DNA of 64,000 nucleotides from Planctomycetota bacterium (GCA_026692905.1 JAPLNL010000098.1:1-64000); one strand, 5' to 3'; shown: positions 24,385 to 34,027, counted from the first letter of the stretch. Made by a program: numbers and translations. Notes: generated by a model not told the origin, from the letters alone.

Positions 24385-24795
24385 GCTGATTCTCAAGAAA
24401 AGATTGGAATGGAAATACAATCGAGAGCTTAGTGTTCAGTTTAGACAAATCCAGGCGCAGAAAAATCAATTTTTGTTCAAAAAGATTTTTGCAAACCGTG
24501 AGTTGCTAAAGCGAAATGCTGACGTGTACTATACTAAAATTAAGTCGAGCACGTCCGGTGAGCGTCAGAAAACAAAATGGCTCGGTGTGTTTATCCGTCG
24601 GATGCTGCAATCCTTCAGTCCACTTGGAAAAGACGAGATCGTCCATGCCAATGTGGACAATCGTCACCGAGTACTGGCGAACCCCATCGCGATCAGCTGA
24701 ACAGCTTCGAGCTATCTTGATTCGTATACGCGAGCGTTTGCGTGGAGCGAAGTAATCGCCTAGTGATAGCGGGACTTTAACTTGAAAGAACCGAC
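24385..24795. other. 411-bp gap between the sigma fragment and the next gene
   Basis: Divergent intergenic region. Small open frames exist on both strands but none has a recognisable domain or a good ribosome binding site. The stretch around 24540-24750 reads like decayed coding sequence, but no family could be named. Confidence 0.35.
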
Positions 24796-25383
24796 ATGCG
24801 ATTCCAGTTCAAAATCAGAACGCTGTTGGCCGCATGTGCTTTTTTCGCGATGTATCTTTCGGCATATCTTGGCCTTCGCGATCCTGTTAGCATTATTGAG
24901 CGATCTGCAGGAGGAGGAACTGGCACGGGGTACCATGAGCCGAACTTCCAATACGGAGGTGGCTTTGCGAAATTGGTTTTCTTTCCTGCAACCGAAATCG
25001 ACAAGTTTTGCCGCCCTCGGTATTGGACCAACTATTCAACGGCTGATGATGTTTGGACCTCCCAAGATTTTTCATGGGGGGCAATTCACATCTGCAACGG
25101 AAGGCCATGTTCACTCCACATCAAGGCACACACGGAAACTGATTTGGAGGATGCCTTCAAGGCACTTCGCGCAGACCGACGCCTAACCATTCTTAGCGTC
25201 CACGGCGCGGGACTTACGGACACGCATCTCGAAACGCTTCAGCGAGTGAGGAAATTCGATGCGATTCAGCTTATTGGCACCCATGTTTCGCAAACTGCAG
25301 CCATGGAGTACCAACGAGTTTCCCCAGAAACAGATTTCTTTGGCATCTCGAACACAGGTGAAAAGTATTTGAGACCTAAATAA
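24796..25383 (+). CDS. Membrane-anchored protein with a leucine-rich-repeat-like end
   Basis: A 195-residue protein with the N-terminal pattern MRFQFKIRTLLAACAFFAMYL, a start common to many planctomycete single-span proteins (short basic head, RTLL, then one membrane helix). The C-terminal third (LTILSVHGAGLTDTHLETLQ, FDAIQLIGTHVSQTAA) has the spacing of leucine-rich repeats. The middle is Gly- and aromatic-rich with no known motif. GAAAGAA precedes the ATG. Function unknown; it stands alone, followed by a repeat cluster. Confidence 0.7.
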   Translation: MRFQFKIRTLLAACAFFAMYLSAYLGLRDPVSIIERSAGGGTGTGYHEPNFQYGGGFAKLVFFPATEIDKFCRPRYWTNYSTADDVWTSQDFSWGAIHICNGRPCSLHIKAHTETDLEDAFKALRADRRLTILSVHGAGLTDTHLETLQRVRKFDAIQLIGTHVSQTAAMEYQRVSPETDFFGISNTGEKYLRPK

Positions 25384-25600
25384 GTCACCCTCCCCGAGCA
25401 GATCGTCCGGTTTAGTCACCCTCCCCCTGGGAGGGTCGAGCGAGGGAGACCTAAATAAGTCACCCTCCCCCTGGGAGGGTCGAGCGAAGCGAGGGGAGGG
25501 TGAAGTGCCAGCGTCATTTGCACAAGTCACTTCACCCTCCCCGGGCCGAAGGCCCGACCCTCCCAGAGGGAGGGTGTCTAGATAAGTCCACTTGGATGGG
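25384..25600. repeat. Family D cluster (CACCCTCCC / GGGAGGGTG palindromes)
   Basis: At least three partial to full copies of a palindromic repeat built on GTCACCCTCCCCCTGGGAGG and GTCGAGCGAAGCGAGGGGAG, in direct and inverted orientation, filling the gap between convergent genes. The middle part ACCTAAATAAGTCACCCTCC is duplicated, and it starts within the last codons (ACCTAAATAA) of the preceding gene. Related sequence is present at about 34262-34330 and 34435-34462. Confidence 0.85.
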
Positions 25601-25625
25601 ATTCGCTGGGGCAATTCTGTCTTAG

Positions 25626-28600
25626 TTATTTCGCTGAACTGACCGAACTTCGAAGAAATCCGATTAGCGACGCAAATTCGCCATCCGTCATCAACTCATC
25701 AAAGTTCCCCGGCATCAACGATAGTTTGCTCGGTTTCTCTTGGTCAATTTCACTAAGCAAAATTCGACGCTGCTTTCCGGTTTGATCGGTCAGCAATAGC
25801 GACTCCACTGTGCGATCACTTACCAGTCCACTCACCGACTCTCCGCTTTCAAGCAACAAGAGCGTCATTCGAAAGGCTTCGTCGACGTTGCGGTCTGGCC
25901 ATAAAATGTCTTCCGAAAGACGTGCGGCGCCGCGAGCACCAACTCCCTCGAGTTGAGGCCCGATCACTTTGCCTTGATCACCGAGCTTATGGCATATCGC
26001 ACATCGATCAGCGAACTGCTTCTTTCCAACTTGCATGTCGACATCCATGCGTTCGATGGCGGCAACCTTTCGTTCGACAACTGCCAGCCTGTCGCTGGAG
26101 GCATTTGCTTCCGGCCTCAGAGCCTCAAGTTGCGACAGACTATCTGCCGGTAGGCTTTCCCACCAACTCTTGGGCAGCACACGCAAGGCATCGCGCGACA
26201 TCGCCCCTCGCTCGCACAGTGAGGCGATAACTGCTATCGCTGAACGATGCTTGGACAACTTCAGAACCAATCGCTCTTGCTCTTGGTAAGAACAACGTCT
26301 GCACAGAGCATCTCCGAATTTGCGGAGCCCCTCGTTCCCAAACACACCCCAATCCCAATCTGGATTTTTTCTGACATCGATCGCTAAGAGATCAAGGAGG
26401 TCCAGCCAATTATGATCGACTGCGAAATCCACTAACTCCACGATCTCTGGCAGGCCCCCTTTGCTTCGGAGCCGCTGCAAACGGTATCGACTCTGCCAAT
26501 CCATCTTTTTCGAACCGAGCAACTGCGAGACCTTTTCCAGCCCATCTGCTGCGCTCGGTACTCCGCAAAGTTCCACAATGGAAACAATGCGATCCCATTG
26601 ATCTCGTATGGGGCTAGGGTTTAACCCAGATTGCGAGCTCTCACCGATTCCGATCCAAGCATAGCTGGCATCGGCATCACCATCCACGACTCGCAATTGA
26701 ACGGTCATACCGGCGTGTTTTGCAAGATCCCATTCGACCTGTTGTCCGATATCGCTTCGGGGCGGTTGCGCTCGAAAGAGTTCTTCCGCAACGTTGCCTG
26801 CTACGTCAAGCTTGACCAGCGCAACGTAGTTCTTGGTAGTCGATTCTTTGCTTGGAAGACCGTTGTGCCCGACGACATAGAAATCAAGTTTGCCGTTGGC
26901 AATAAATGGACTCGAGGCCCAAGTCCCAATGTAACTCTCACCAAGTGGAAAACTGCTGAAGAACGACCCTCGCTTGGATTCCGAATTGGACGATCGAGCC
27001 AATTCTCGTTTTTCGGTGGGCCAGTTTCTGCGTTCGTCTTTTTTGGTCGAGTTAGCAGACCAGTGGATCAGTTGAAAGCCATCCGATCCTTTGGAGGATG
27101 CTTCAGCTTGTTTGAGCCACTCGCCACCTAGGTTGCCCACCATTACCTGGCAACGCGAGAGCAAGCTACCGAGGACTCTCCCCCGTTGTTGCATTTGGCG
27201 TCCAGCAATGCGCAGCAATTGATCGGCACGCGCATCTGCGTCTTTGGTCGTTGAATCCAAAAGTGCCATGAACCGGTCCATGTTGGATTCGTCTACCACG
27301 TCTGCTATCGACTGAATCGTTTCTTCCAAGGCGCGTTGCTGGTCGGCCGTTGCATTCGACATGGCAGCTTGTTTCTCGCAAAGCGATAGAACTCCAGCTG
27401 CGGCCCTAGCGTCTTTGAGCGATAGCAAGACTCGCACCAGTGCCCTTACATAGGTAGTTTCCATAGAAAAAGCTACTGGCTTGTTAGCTAGCTCTAGCAC
27501 TTCATTGCTGCACAATTTGGCAATCGCTTGATCATAGGCGGCGTTGTCCCGTTGCTTGAGCCGAGTCAAGATGTCCCTTGTCGCGATCAAGATAGACTGC
27601 TTAAGAACAGGGTCGCTGAGGCTGTCTTCCCGAGCGATCTGCCGTAGTAGCCAGCTTGGTTCATCTTCTTTGTTGGCCCCTAGTTTCGAGTAGAGGTAAT
27701 AAGCCTGCATCGCAGACAGCGGTTCATTTAGGTCTGCAGCACTAACAGCTCGAGTGATTGAGGAAAGAGCTGCTACAGAGTCCAGTCCGTTCACGAAGCG
27801 ATCCGCAAAAAGTGCTTTTGGATCATCGATCGTTTTTGGAGCAGCTTGCTTTTCGATCGTTTCACCGCCTCCCGTCCAGCGGATTCGCCAAATGCGGCCG
27901 CTCTTGCGATCGCGGTCAGGATGGTCGAGAGGTACTTCGTAGTGACCGATGACTTTGTTGTAAAAGTCGGCGACGTACAAACATCCGTCGGGGCCAAACT
28001 GCAAATCGACAGGTCGGAACCAAGGGTCATCGCTCGTCATCAGGTCTGGCATCGCATTCGCTTTGGCAGTGGCTCCTTGATAGGTCAAATGGTTTCGGTT
28101 GATACGGCAAGTCATGACGTTGCCACTGAAGAAATTGTCCTGAAACAAAGTAGGAAACTTGGAATCCTTACTATGAGCCAAACCCGAAATCGCAGTGCTG
28201 CCATGCAAATGATCCATCATCGGAGGGACAAAGCCGAGTCCATCGTCGGGCCGGCCAAAGCTTGGATAGCAACCTCCCCGTATCAATTGAGAAATCGGCT
28301 TGCTATGACAATCGGCTGCGTACCAAAATCCCCAACGATCGCGTGCCATGCCGAACGGATTCACTTGCCCTTGAGTAAAGAGTTCGACCCGGGACCCGTC
28401 TGGTTTGAATCGAAATACGTTGCCTGAAGTCATCGAAATCGATTGCCCATCTTTCCCCTGCACTTTCGATTGATTGTTGAAACCGTGGCAAGCGTAGACC
28501 CAATTATCTTCACCCATTCGCAATGAATTGACCATGCCGTGCGTATCGCGAGTCGTATCGAATGGCCCCAGCACAACTTCACGGGTATCGCAAAGACCGT

Positions 28601-29216
28601 CGTTGTCGGTGTCGCGCAAGTACAGGATATTGGGAATCGAAAAGCAGAGAACACCATCACCATACGGCAGTAGCCCTATTGGAATATTGAGTCCGTCCGC
28701 GAACACTCGCGTGGTTTCGAAACTGCCGTTGCTGTCTTTGTCTTCGAGTACCACAACCGCATCGCTTCCGCTTTCGTCAGCTTTGGCAGGAAAGGGGTAT
28801 TGGGTAGACTGAGTAATCCAGAGACGTCCCTTTACATCGAAGGCCATGTTCATCGGCTTGGAAATCGCAGGCTCGGCCGCGATCAAATCAACTTGAAATC
28901 CCTCCGCCACGTGGAAACCAGACAGCTCTTCTGCTGGGGACCGATGGCTTGACGCTCGAATGGTTTGGCCGAACAACTCTTGAGCGGTGATCGGCTCCGC
29001 TGGCGTAAATCGATCGGCGGGGAGCGTAGACGTGGCCAAAGCACTCGCGGAAATTGCAAGGGCGATGAAACAAGATGAAAGCAACTGATCATTCCGTGTA
29101 GGTTTCTCACGAAACCTGCTACCTACGCGAGAGGTCATGGCGGGGCCGATTCTGTAAATTGGGAAGGATAAGGGTTTTGAGGAAGTGGAACGCCGGTGAG
29201 TAGCGTGAATCATCAT
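25626..29216 (-). CDS. PVC-type haem-binding CxxCH membrane-bound dehydrogenase-like protein
   Basis: A 1196-residue exported protein. The first 300 or so mature residues form a beta-propeller of the soluble-glucose-dehydrogenase/Pir type (FHVAEGFQVDLIAAEP, MNMAFDVKGRLWITQS, ILYLRDTDNDGLCDTREVV, QFGPDGCLYVADFYN). Then come a helical HEAT-like middle with a jelly-roll-like insert near 650-780, and a C-terminal cytochrome c domain with CAICH and a likely Met ligand in LMPGNFDELM. The combination defines the PVC-type haem-binding proteins of Planctomycetes and Verrucomicrobia, presumed periplasmic oxidoreductases for carbohydrates. Start is uncertain among 29216, 29213 and 29138; the last gives the tightest signal peptide. 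Confidence 0.9.
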   Translation of the reverse strand: MMIHATHRRSTSSKPLSFPIYRIGPAMTSRVGSRFREKPTRNDQLLSSCFIALAISASALATSTLPADRFTPAEPITAQELFGQTIRASSHRSPAEELSGFHVAEGFQVDLIAAEPAISKPMNMAFDVKGRLWITQSTQYPFPAKADESGSDAVVVLEDKDSNGSFETTRVFADGLNIPIGLLPYGDGVLCFSIPNILYLRDTDNDGLCDTREVVLGPFDTTRDTHGMVNSLRMGEDNWVYACHGFNNQSKVQGKDGQSISMTSGNVFRFKPDGSRVELFTQGQVNPFGMARDRWGFWYAADCHSKPISQLIRGGCYPSFGRPDDGLGFVPPMMDHLHGSTAISGLAHSKDSKFPTLFQDNFFSGNVMTCRINRNHLTYQGATAKANAMPDLMTSDDPWFRPVDLQFGPDGCLYVADFYNKVIGHYEVPLDHPDRDRKSGRIWRIRWTGGGETIEKQAAPKTIDDPKALFADRFVNGLDSVAALSSITRAVSAADLNEPLSAMQAYYLYSKLGANKEDEPSWLLRQIAREDSLSDPVLKQSILIATRDILTRLKQRDNAAYDQAIAKLCSNEVLELANKPVAFSMETTYVRALVRVLLSLKDARAAAGVLSLCEKQAAMSNATADQQRALEETIQSIADVVDESNMDRFMALLDSTTKDADARADQLLRIAGRQMQQRGRVLGSLLSRCQVMVGNLGGEWLKQAEASSKGSDGFQLIHWSANSTKKDERRNWPTEKRELARSSNSESKRGSFFSSFPLGESYIGTWASSPFIANGKLDFYVVGHNGLPSKESTTKNYVALVKLDVAGNVAEELFRAQPPRSDIGQQVEWDLAKHAGMTVQLRVVDGDADASYAWIGIGESSQSGLNPSPIRDQWDRIVSIVELCGVPSAADGLEKVSQLLGSKKMDWQSRYRLQRLRSKGGLPEIVELVDFAVDHNWLDLLDLLAIDVRKNPDWDWGVFGNEGLRKFGDALCRRCSYQEQERLVLKLSKHRSAIAVIASLCERGAMSRDALRVLPKSWWESLPADSLSQLEALRPEANASSDRLAVVERKVAAIERMDVDMQVGKKQFADRCAICHKLGDQGKVIGPQLEGVGARGAARLSEDILWPDRNVDEAFRMTLLLLESGESVSGLVSDRTVESLLLTDQTGKQRRILLSEIDQEKPSKLSLMPGNFDELMTDGEFASLIGFLRSSVSSAK

Positions 29217-29340
29217 TTTTATTCTACCCAAAAATTCCTGAAATAACTAAAGTCCGAGGGGGCTGAGGTTGCTCTGTGAAAGTTCTTTTGTGTATTCAGT
29301 GAGGGAGATACGTCCCATCCCTGTCCGTGCGAGGTAACCT

Positions 29341-30744
29341 ATGATCCAACCAAAAACGCTCGTCATTCGATTGGTTTTTCCGGTAACGCTGGTAATCAAT
29401 GGATCCTTGGCAGTTGGTCAAATGGGTGGCGGCGGTGGTGGTGGGTCACCTGGGGGAAACGCGCCTGCGTTCTTCGATCCCAAGTTTAGCGATAAATTGT
29501 ACGAAAACGGTGGGCCTCAGGGGCGTGAGACCAAGGATGGAGCCATCATCCTGTCAGTGACCATCGAGGGAAACAGCAGCATTTCCCAAAACTTTATTCT
29601 TTCCACAATGCAGTCCCGCGAAGACCGGACCTTCGACAAGGAAACATTCAACCGAGACATCAGCTCTCTCTACCGAACCAATCTATTCAAAAAGATTACT
29701 CCTTACTTTACCGAAGCCGCAAATGGAGTTCACATCCGCTTGATCGTAGACGAAAGACCGATCATCAAAGAAGTTGTTTTCCGCGGCAATCAGGCGCTTG
29801 AAGATCGCCAGCTCAGCAAACACGCAGGACTCCAAAAAGGAGATCCATTGGACCCCATCTCTCTGAATTCCGCCAAGTCGCGATTGATTGAGCTCTACCA
29901 AGACAAAGGGATGAACCAAGTCGACATCCAGATCGCTCAAGGGCTCAAGCCAGGTCAACGCGAGGTCGAGTTCATTGTCAATGAAGGCCCTGTCGAGCGA
30001 CTAAACAAAATCCACTTCGTCGGTAATCAAGCATTCTCCGCCGAGATCCTCAAAACGAAAATCAGCAGCCGGGATACACGCCACGGACTGACGACATGGT
30101 TCGGCAACAAGGCTTCCGATTACAAGATGGAAGCGGACCGCGATGCGTTGATGGGGTACTATCGGTCATTGGGTTACTTTGATGCGCGAGTCGAGTTCCG
30201 AAAAGACTACACCCCCAATGGCGATTTCATCGACTTGACGTTTATCGTTTCCGAAGGCCAGAGATACAAAGTCAAGTCGGTTTCAATCGTCGGCACAAAA
30301 CGATATCAGCCAAGCGAGTTACTACCGTACATGAAACTGAAGGCCGGTGAGCCATTCATGCAGCCCAACAAACTCAACGATGAAAAGTTCTTGCGAGATG
30401 TGTATGGTGCACAAGGCCACATCTTCGCTGAAGTCATCGGTGAGCTGATCTATCAACCGAACAACGAAGTAGACGTCGTCTACAACATCGGCGAGGGAGA
30501 CGTCTATCGGATCAGCGAAGTTCGTGTGCACATTGATGGTGACCACACCAAAGAGCGAGTCGTCATGCAACCCCTCGGCAAGATCCGTCCAGGAAGTATT
30601 GCCAATGGACCCGAAATCGACAACGCCGAGCGACGATTGAAGTACCTCAATATTTTCAACAACGATCCAAGCCAAGGGACCGTCCCGAACATTCGAATTG
30701 AGCCCCCCGTGGGTGCGGACCGTGAGCTCAGCTCCAAGCGTTAA
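29341..30744 (+). CDS. POTRA-domain half of a split BamA/Omp85
   Basis: A 467-residue exported protein. The signal peptide ends at LAVGQ and is followed by a Gly-rich stretch. Five POTRA repeats follow: IILSVTIEGNSSISQNFIL, PIIKEVVFRGNQALEDRQL, VERLNKIHFVGNQAFSAEIL, YKVKSVSIVGTKRYQPSELL and VYRISEVRVHIDGDHTKERV. They end in the usual NNDPSQG close, and the frame stops before any beta-barrel. The barrel is in the next gene, 114 bases on. In normal BamA the POTRAs and barrel are one chain that inserts outer-membrane proteins. AGGT lies upstream of the ATG at 29341. Confidence 0.85.
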   Translation: MIQPKTLVIRLVFPVTLVINGSLAVGQMGGGGGGGSPGGNAPAFFDPKFSDKLYENGGPQGRETKDGAIILSVTIEGNSSISQNFILSTMQSREDRTFDKETFNRDISSLYRTNLFKKITPYFTEAANGVHIRLIVDERPIIKEVVFRGNQALEDRQLSKHAGLQKGDPLDPISLNSAKSRLIELYQDKGMNQVDIQIAQGLKPGQREVEFIVNEGPVERLNKIHFVGNQAFSAEILKTKISSRDTRHGLTTWFGNKASDYKMEADRDALMGYYRSLGYFDARVEFRKDYTPNGDFIDLTFIVSEGQRYKVKSVSIVGTKRYQPSELLPYMKLKAGEPFMQPNKLNDEKFLRDVYGAQGHIFAEVIGELIYQPNNEVDVVYNIGEGDVYRISEVRVHIDGDHTKERVVMQPLGKIRPGSIANGPEIDNAERRLKYLNIFNNDPSQGTVPNIRIEPPVGADRELSSKR

Positions 30745-30858
30745 TTCAATGCCCAAGGACCTGCTAGTGAGGTTCGTTCTCACCAACTATTTGAACGAAG
30801 CCATCCGTTGATAGTGAATCCAAACATGCTAAGCCTAACCACGAAAAGCCATCCTGCC

Positions 30859-32499
30859 ATGAAGCAACGCGAACGCCGAAAAAGAAGCATTGTTGCGGCT
30901 TCGTTTGCATCGATCGGACTTTGGGTCGCCGCCTGCACGCCCAGCTTGGGGCAAGCACAATCTGGCCCGGCATCCGGTTACTATGTTCCATCACCGTATG
31001 GTTCTGGTCCGTCGGCGTATGCTGCCCCACCCTATTCCAATCCAAATGTCCCAAGTTCTGGCAATGGGCCAGTTTTCAATGGCCCAACTGTCAATGGCCC
31101 AACTGTCAATGGCCCAACTGTCAATGGCCAGCAGATCGTCGGTGGCCCCGCATTTCCAAATCAAGGATCGAACGTACCAAACGGATATAACTCGCCGGCA
31201 CCCGGTGTCAGTCAGCCCGTGCCCCCACAACAGTACCCTCAGCAACCGTACCCTCAGCAACCGTACAGCAATCAGCCTTACATTCCACCTCCAACTTTTA
31301 ACAATCAGCCATTGTCACCTCCCGCCGCCCCTTTCCAAACAGCGCCCTCACTCGAGGAACCATGGAAGCTTGGGAAATCATCCGAGTTTTTGGACAGTTC
31401 GCCATTCGGCTACAATCCGAAGATCAAAGACATTCCGGTCGATGTGTATGTCCAAGAGGGGCAGACAGGACGATTTTCAGTGGGTGGATCGGTCAATAGC
31501 GATTTAGGCGTTGCCGGTAACTTTGTTCTTGAGGAACGCAACTTCGATATTCGCAATTGGCCGGGACGGCCTAGCGATTTACTAAACGGAGCGTTCCGCG
31601 GTGCCGGACAGAATTTCCGAGCAGAGCTAGTGCCGGGCAATCGAGTACAACGTTACACCTTGAATTGGACAGAGCCAAACTTGTTTGGATACTCTCCGTT
31701 CAGTCTATCGGTGGGCGGATTCTACTTCACGCGTATCTATCGCGATTGGACCGAACAACGTCTCGGAGCCCGCGTTGCGGTCGGTTACGAAGTCACACCG
31801 GACTTGTCTTTGTCGACTGAGTTGCGAGGCGAAGACGTGAACATTTCGAGTCTTCGAATCACTGGGCTTCCAGCGCTAGATCGCGTTGCAGGCAGCAATG
31901 ACCTCTATGCTGGGCGAGTCCGGCTAGCCCACAATACGCGTGACAGTCCGTTCCTGCCGACGGAAGGCCATTTGCTGGAATTGATTTATGACCAGACGTT
32001 TGGTGAATTCGATTATCCGCGAGGCCAAGTCAACTTTAGCCGCTACTTTCTCGTTCGACAACGAGCTGATGGCGGTGGGCGCCATACCTTTACTAGTTCG
32101 ATACGTTTGGGGTTTAGCGGCGTGGACACGCCATTGTTTGAAAACTTCTTCGCAGGTGGTTTCTCTACGATGCGAGGATTTGCATTCCGGGGAGCAAGTC
32201 CGGTGGACAGTGATGTCCAAGTGGGCGGTCGCTTCCAAATGCTTGGAACCTTTGAATACATGATGCCAATCACGGCGGACGATATGCTGCGAATGGTCGG
32301 CTTCGTGGACTACGGGACGATTGAAAAGGATATTGAAATCAATTCTAAGAATTTCCGCATCGCGCCTGGTTTTGGAGCACGGATTGCAGTCCCGGCTCTT
32401 GGACCTGCTCCGCTTGCGTTTGACTTTGCATTCCCTGTTTCGTATGCAGACACCGACACACGTCAGATCTTCTCGTTCACGATGGGGCTAACGCGATAA
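30859..32499 (+). CDS. Beta-barrel half of a split BamA/Omp85
   Basis: A 546-residue protein with its own signal peptide (MKQRERRKRSIVAASFASIG, then LWVAAC). A Pro/Gln/Asn-rich linker to about residue 165 contains 5-residue repeats (NGPTV; QQPYP). The rest is an Omp85 barrel: VYVQEGQTGRFSVGGSVNSD, NFVLEERNFD, LNWTEPNLFGY, TRDSPFLPTEGH, the conserved MRGFAFRG loop motif, and final aromatic strands ending FSFTMGLTR. No POTRA is present. The signal contains VAAC, a possible lipobox, though cleavage at GQA-Q is also possible. Starts at 30826 or 30808 would add N-terminal residues. scpA follows 15 bases later. Confidence 0.85.
   Translation: MKQRERRKRSIVAASFASIGLWVAACTPSLGQAQSGPASGYYVPSPYGSGPSAYAAPPYSNPNVPSSGNGPVFNGPTVNGPTVNGPTVNGQQIVGGPAFPNQGSNVPNGYNSPAPGVSQPVPPQQYPQQPYPQQPYSNQPYIPPPTFNNQPLSPPAAPFQTAPSLEEPWKLGKSSEFLDSSPFGYNPKIKDIPVDVYVQEGQTGRFSVGGSVNSDLGVAGNFVLEERNFDIRNWPGRPSDLLNGAFRGAGQNFRAELVPGNRVQRYTLNWTEPNLFGYSPFSLSVGGFYFTRIYRDWTEQRLGARVAVGYEVTPDLSLSTELRGEDVNISSLRITGLPALDRVAGSNDLYAGRVRLAHNTRDSPFLPTEGHLLELIYDQTFGEFDYPRGQVNFSRYFLVRQRADGGGRHTFTSSIRLGFSGVDTPLFENFFAGGFSTMRGFAFRGASPVDSDVQVGGRFQMLGTFEYMMPITADDMLRMVGFVDYGTIEKDIEINSKNFRIAPGFGARIAVPALGPAPLAFDFAFPVSYADTDTRQIFSFTMGLTR
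31066..31125 (+). repeat. 15-bp coding repeats in the barrel-protein linker
   Basis: Three perfect copies of GGCCCAACTGTCAAT at 31081, 31096 and 31111, and a diverged first copy at 31066, encoding the NGPTV repeats. A second 15-bp repeat (CAGCAACCGTACCCT) follows near 31233-31265. Copy number is likely to vary. Confidence 0.85.
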
Positions 32500-32514
32500 C
32501 GTTGGATCGAAACA

Positions 32515-33333
32515 ATGGTTTTTGGAGTCGATCTACCTAGCTACTATGGACCACTAGAACTACTGTTCTATTTGGTCCGCCGCGAAGAGCTACCGCTTGA
32601 GGAACTCTCATTGGCAAAGATCACGCATCAGTACATGGAGTACTTGGAAGTGCTGGAGGTCTTGGACTTGGACGATGTTGGTGAGTTTATCGACATCACA
32701 AGTCAATTGATCGAGCTAAAGGCCAAGACAGTTCTCCCTACCTCGGACGCGGATTCGTCAGAGGATATCGGTTCGATTGGCCAAGATACATCGATGCCTC
32801 AGTTGGTGGAACGATTGGTTCAGTACAAGCGTTTTCGGGACGCGGCCTGCTTGCTTGACGAACAGAGCCGTCGATGGCAGCTACGATATGCGCGTCTTTC
32901 ATCCGATTTGCCGCCACGTAGAATCGATCCGGATGAGCTTCCCATCGCAAAGGTCGAAGTTTGGGATTTGGTCAGCGCGTTTGGACGGATCTTGAAGGCA
33001 CGTCAGAAAGCCCCTCAACAAAGTATCCAATACGACGACACACCGATTCACGTGTACATGCGACGGATACACGAACGAGTCCAGAAAATGGACCGGGTCG
33101 AACTGCAGGATTTGTTTGAAGTCGGCATGCACAAGAGCACGTTGGTTGCTATGTTTTTGGCAACGCTTGAGATGACGCGTCACCATGGACTGTATGCTGT
33201 CCAGGATACGGCAGATGGTCCGCTCTATTTGCAGCCTGGTCCTGATTTCACAGTGGAACTCAAGGTCGCACAGGTAGAAAATCTTCGACTTGGCTCTGTT
33301 ACTAACTCGAATATGCCAGTCATGCCACGTTAG
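32515..33333 (+). CDS. scpA: Segregation and condensation protein A
   Basis: A 272-residue ScpA, the kleisin subunit that bridges SMC heads in chromosome condensation with ScpB. The N-terminus has the family pattern YYGPLELLFYLVRREELPLEELSLAKITHQY, then DVGEFIDITSQLIELKAKTVLP; the C-terminal winged-helix segment has RVELQDLFEVGMHKSTLVAMFLATLEM. The ATG lies 15 bases after the barrel gene. scpB and smc are not nearby. Confidence 0.9.
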   Translation: MVFGVDLPSYYGPLELLFYLVRREELPLEELSLAKITHQYMEYLEVLEVLDLDDVGEFIDITSQLIELKAKTVLPTSDADSSEDIGSIGQDTSMPQLVERLVQYKRFRDAACLLDEQSRRWQLRYARLSSDLPPRRIDPDELPIAKVEVWDLVSAFGRILKARQKAPQQSIQYDDTPIHVYMRRIHERVQKMDRVELQDLFEVGMHKSTLVAMFLATLEMTRHHGLYAVQDTADGPLYLQPGPDFTVELKVAQVENLRLGSVTNSNMPVMPR

Positions 33334-33583
33334 CCCACGCTGCTGTACAGCGATGGTGTACCGTCTTCAGCCGGCTGAAGTGGCATCAACCATAAGCCTT
33401 CAATTGCAATTTCGCTCGCCCAAAAGTCGCAGACTCTAGCCCCAAAAGTCGCAGACTCTAGCCCACAATCTTGTCCAACCGATCTTGAATCTTTTTGGAC
33501 AATTCTTCATGATTCGCTCAAGTTACTTGGAGAACGAATCTCGGGTAACATAATCAACTCGGGAGCAAGGAAGCACCTCAGCA

Positions 33584-33895
33584 ATGCCATACATGCCATA
33601 TTGGTTTGAGTCTTTTGGTCCATGCCTGCCGTGGGTCGTTCCCTGTATTGCGATCATAGGTTTGTGGATCGCGAAAAGTTCCGAGAACTTGCAACTGCAG
33701 CGAAATGCCGAACGTATCTTTTTCGCCGCGATGCTGCTCGTTGCTTGGGTTGCCCTTCGTACTGTGGTCGCGAACGAAGGTTGCTGGCTCATTCACATGG
33801 CGAGCATTGGCGCAATGGTCTTGGGCGCGACCTTTCCAGCGCGAGAAGCAAGCAGCTCTGAGTTCGAAAATGACATGGGCGTCTGCGACTTTTAG
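33584..33895 (+). CDS. Small three-helix membrane protein of unknown function
   Basis: A 103-residue protein with three hydrophobic segments (LPWVVPCIAIIGLWIA; FFAAMLLVAWVALRTVVA; WLIHMASIGAMVLGATF) and a short charged tail. The second methionine (33593) is an equally likely start. No family recognised. It lies alone between scpA and a repeat-rich zone. The regular hydrophobic pattern favours a real gene, but no neighbour supports a function. Confidence 0.55.
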   Translation: MPYMPYWFESFGPCLPWVVPCIAIIGLWIAKSSENLQLQRNAERIFFAAMLLVAWVALRTVVANEGCWLIHMASIGAMVLGATFPAREASSSEFENDMGVCDF

Positions 33896-33967
33896 TCAAT
33901 GCAACAAGCTCTGAAACAAGGGCTGGTCTCGTATCGCTCGAAAGGCGAGCGGCAGCTCTGTTCAATC

Positions 33968-34027
33968 CGGGAGGGAGAGGCTCCTGCCGATCCGGGGCAA
34001 AGCTCGGCAGGAGCCTCGCTCTCCCAT
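33968..34027. repeat. Family C palindrome
   Basis: GGGAGGGAGAGGCTCCTGCC-GA faces CGGCAGGAGCCTCGCTCTCCC across a short loop. The same family occurs at 44998-45062 with flanking partial copies. Confidence 0.85.

Noticed and set aside
24516-24755. Small gene or transposase remnant
   Set aside because: No motif, no ribosome binding site and no homologous-looking stretch on either strand.
25384-25600. Insertion sequence ends
   Set aside because: The palindromes do not flank any transposase and occur as overlapping clusters; they fit intergenic repeats better.
30745-30858. Frameshift explaining the split BamA
   Set aside because: The second frame starts with its own signal peptide and a linker not expected after POTRA 5, so two genes are more likely.
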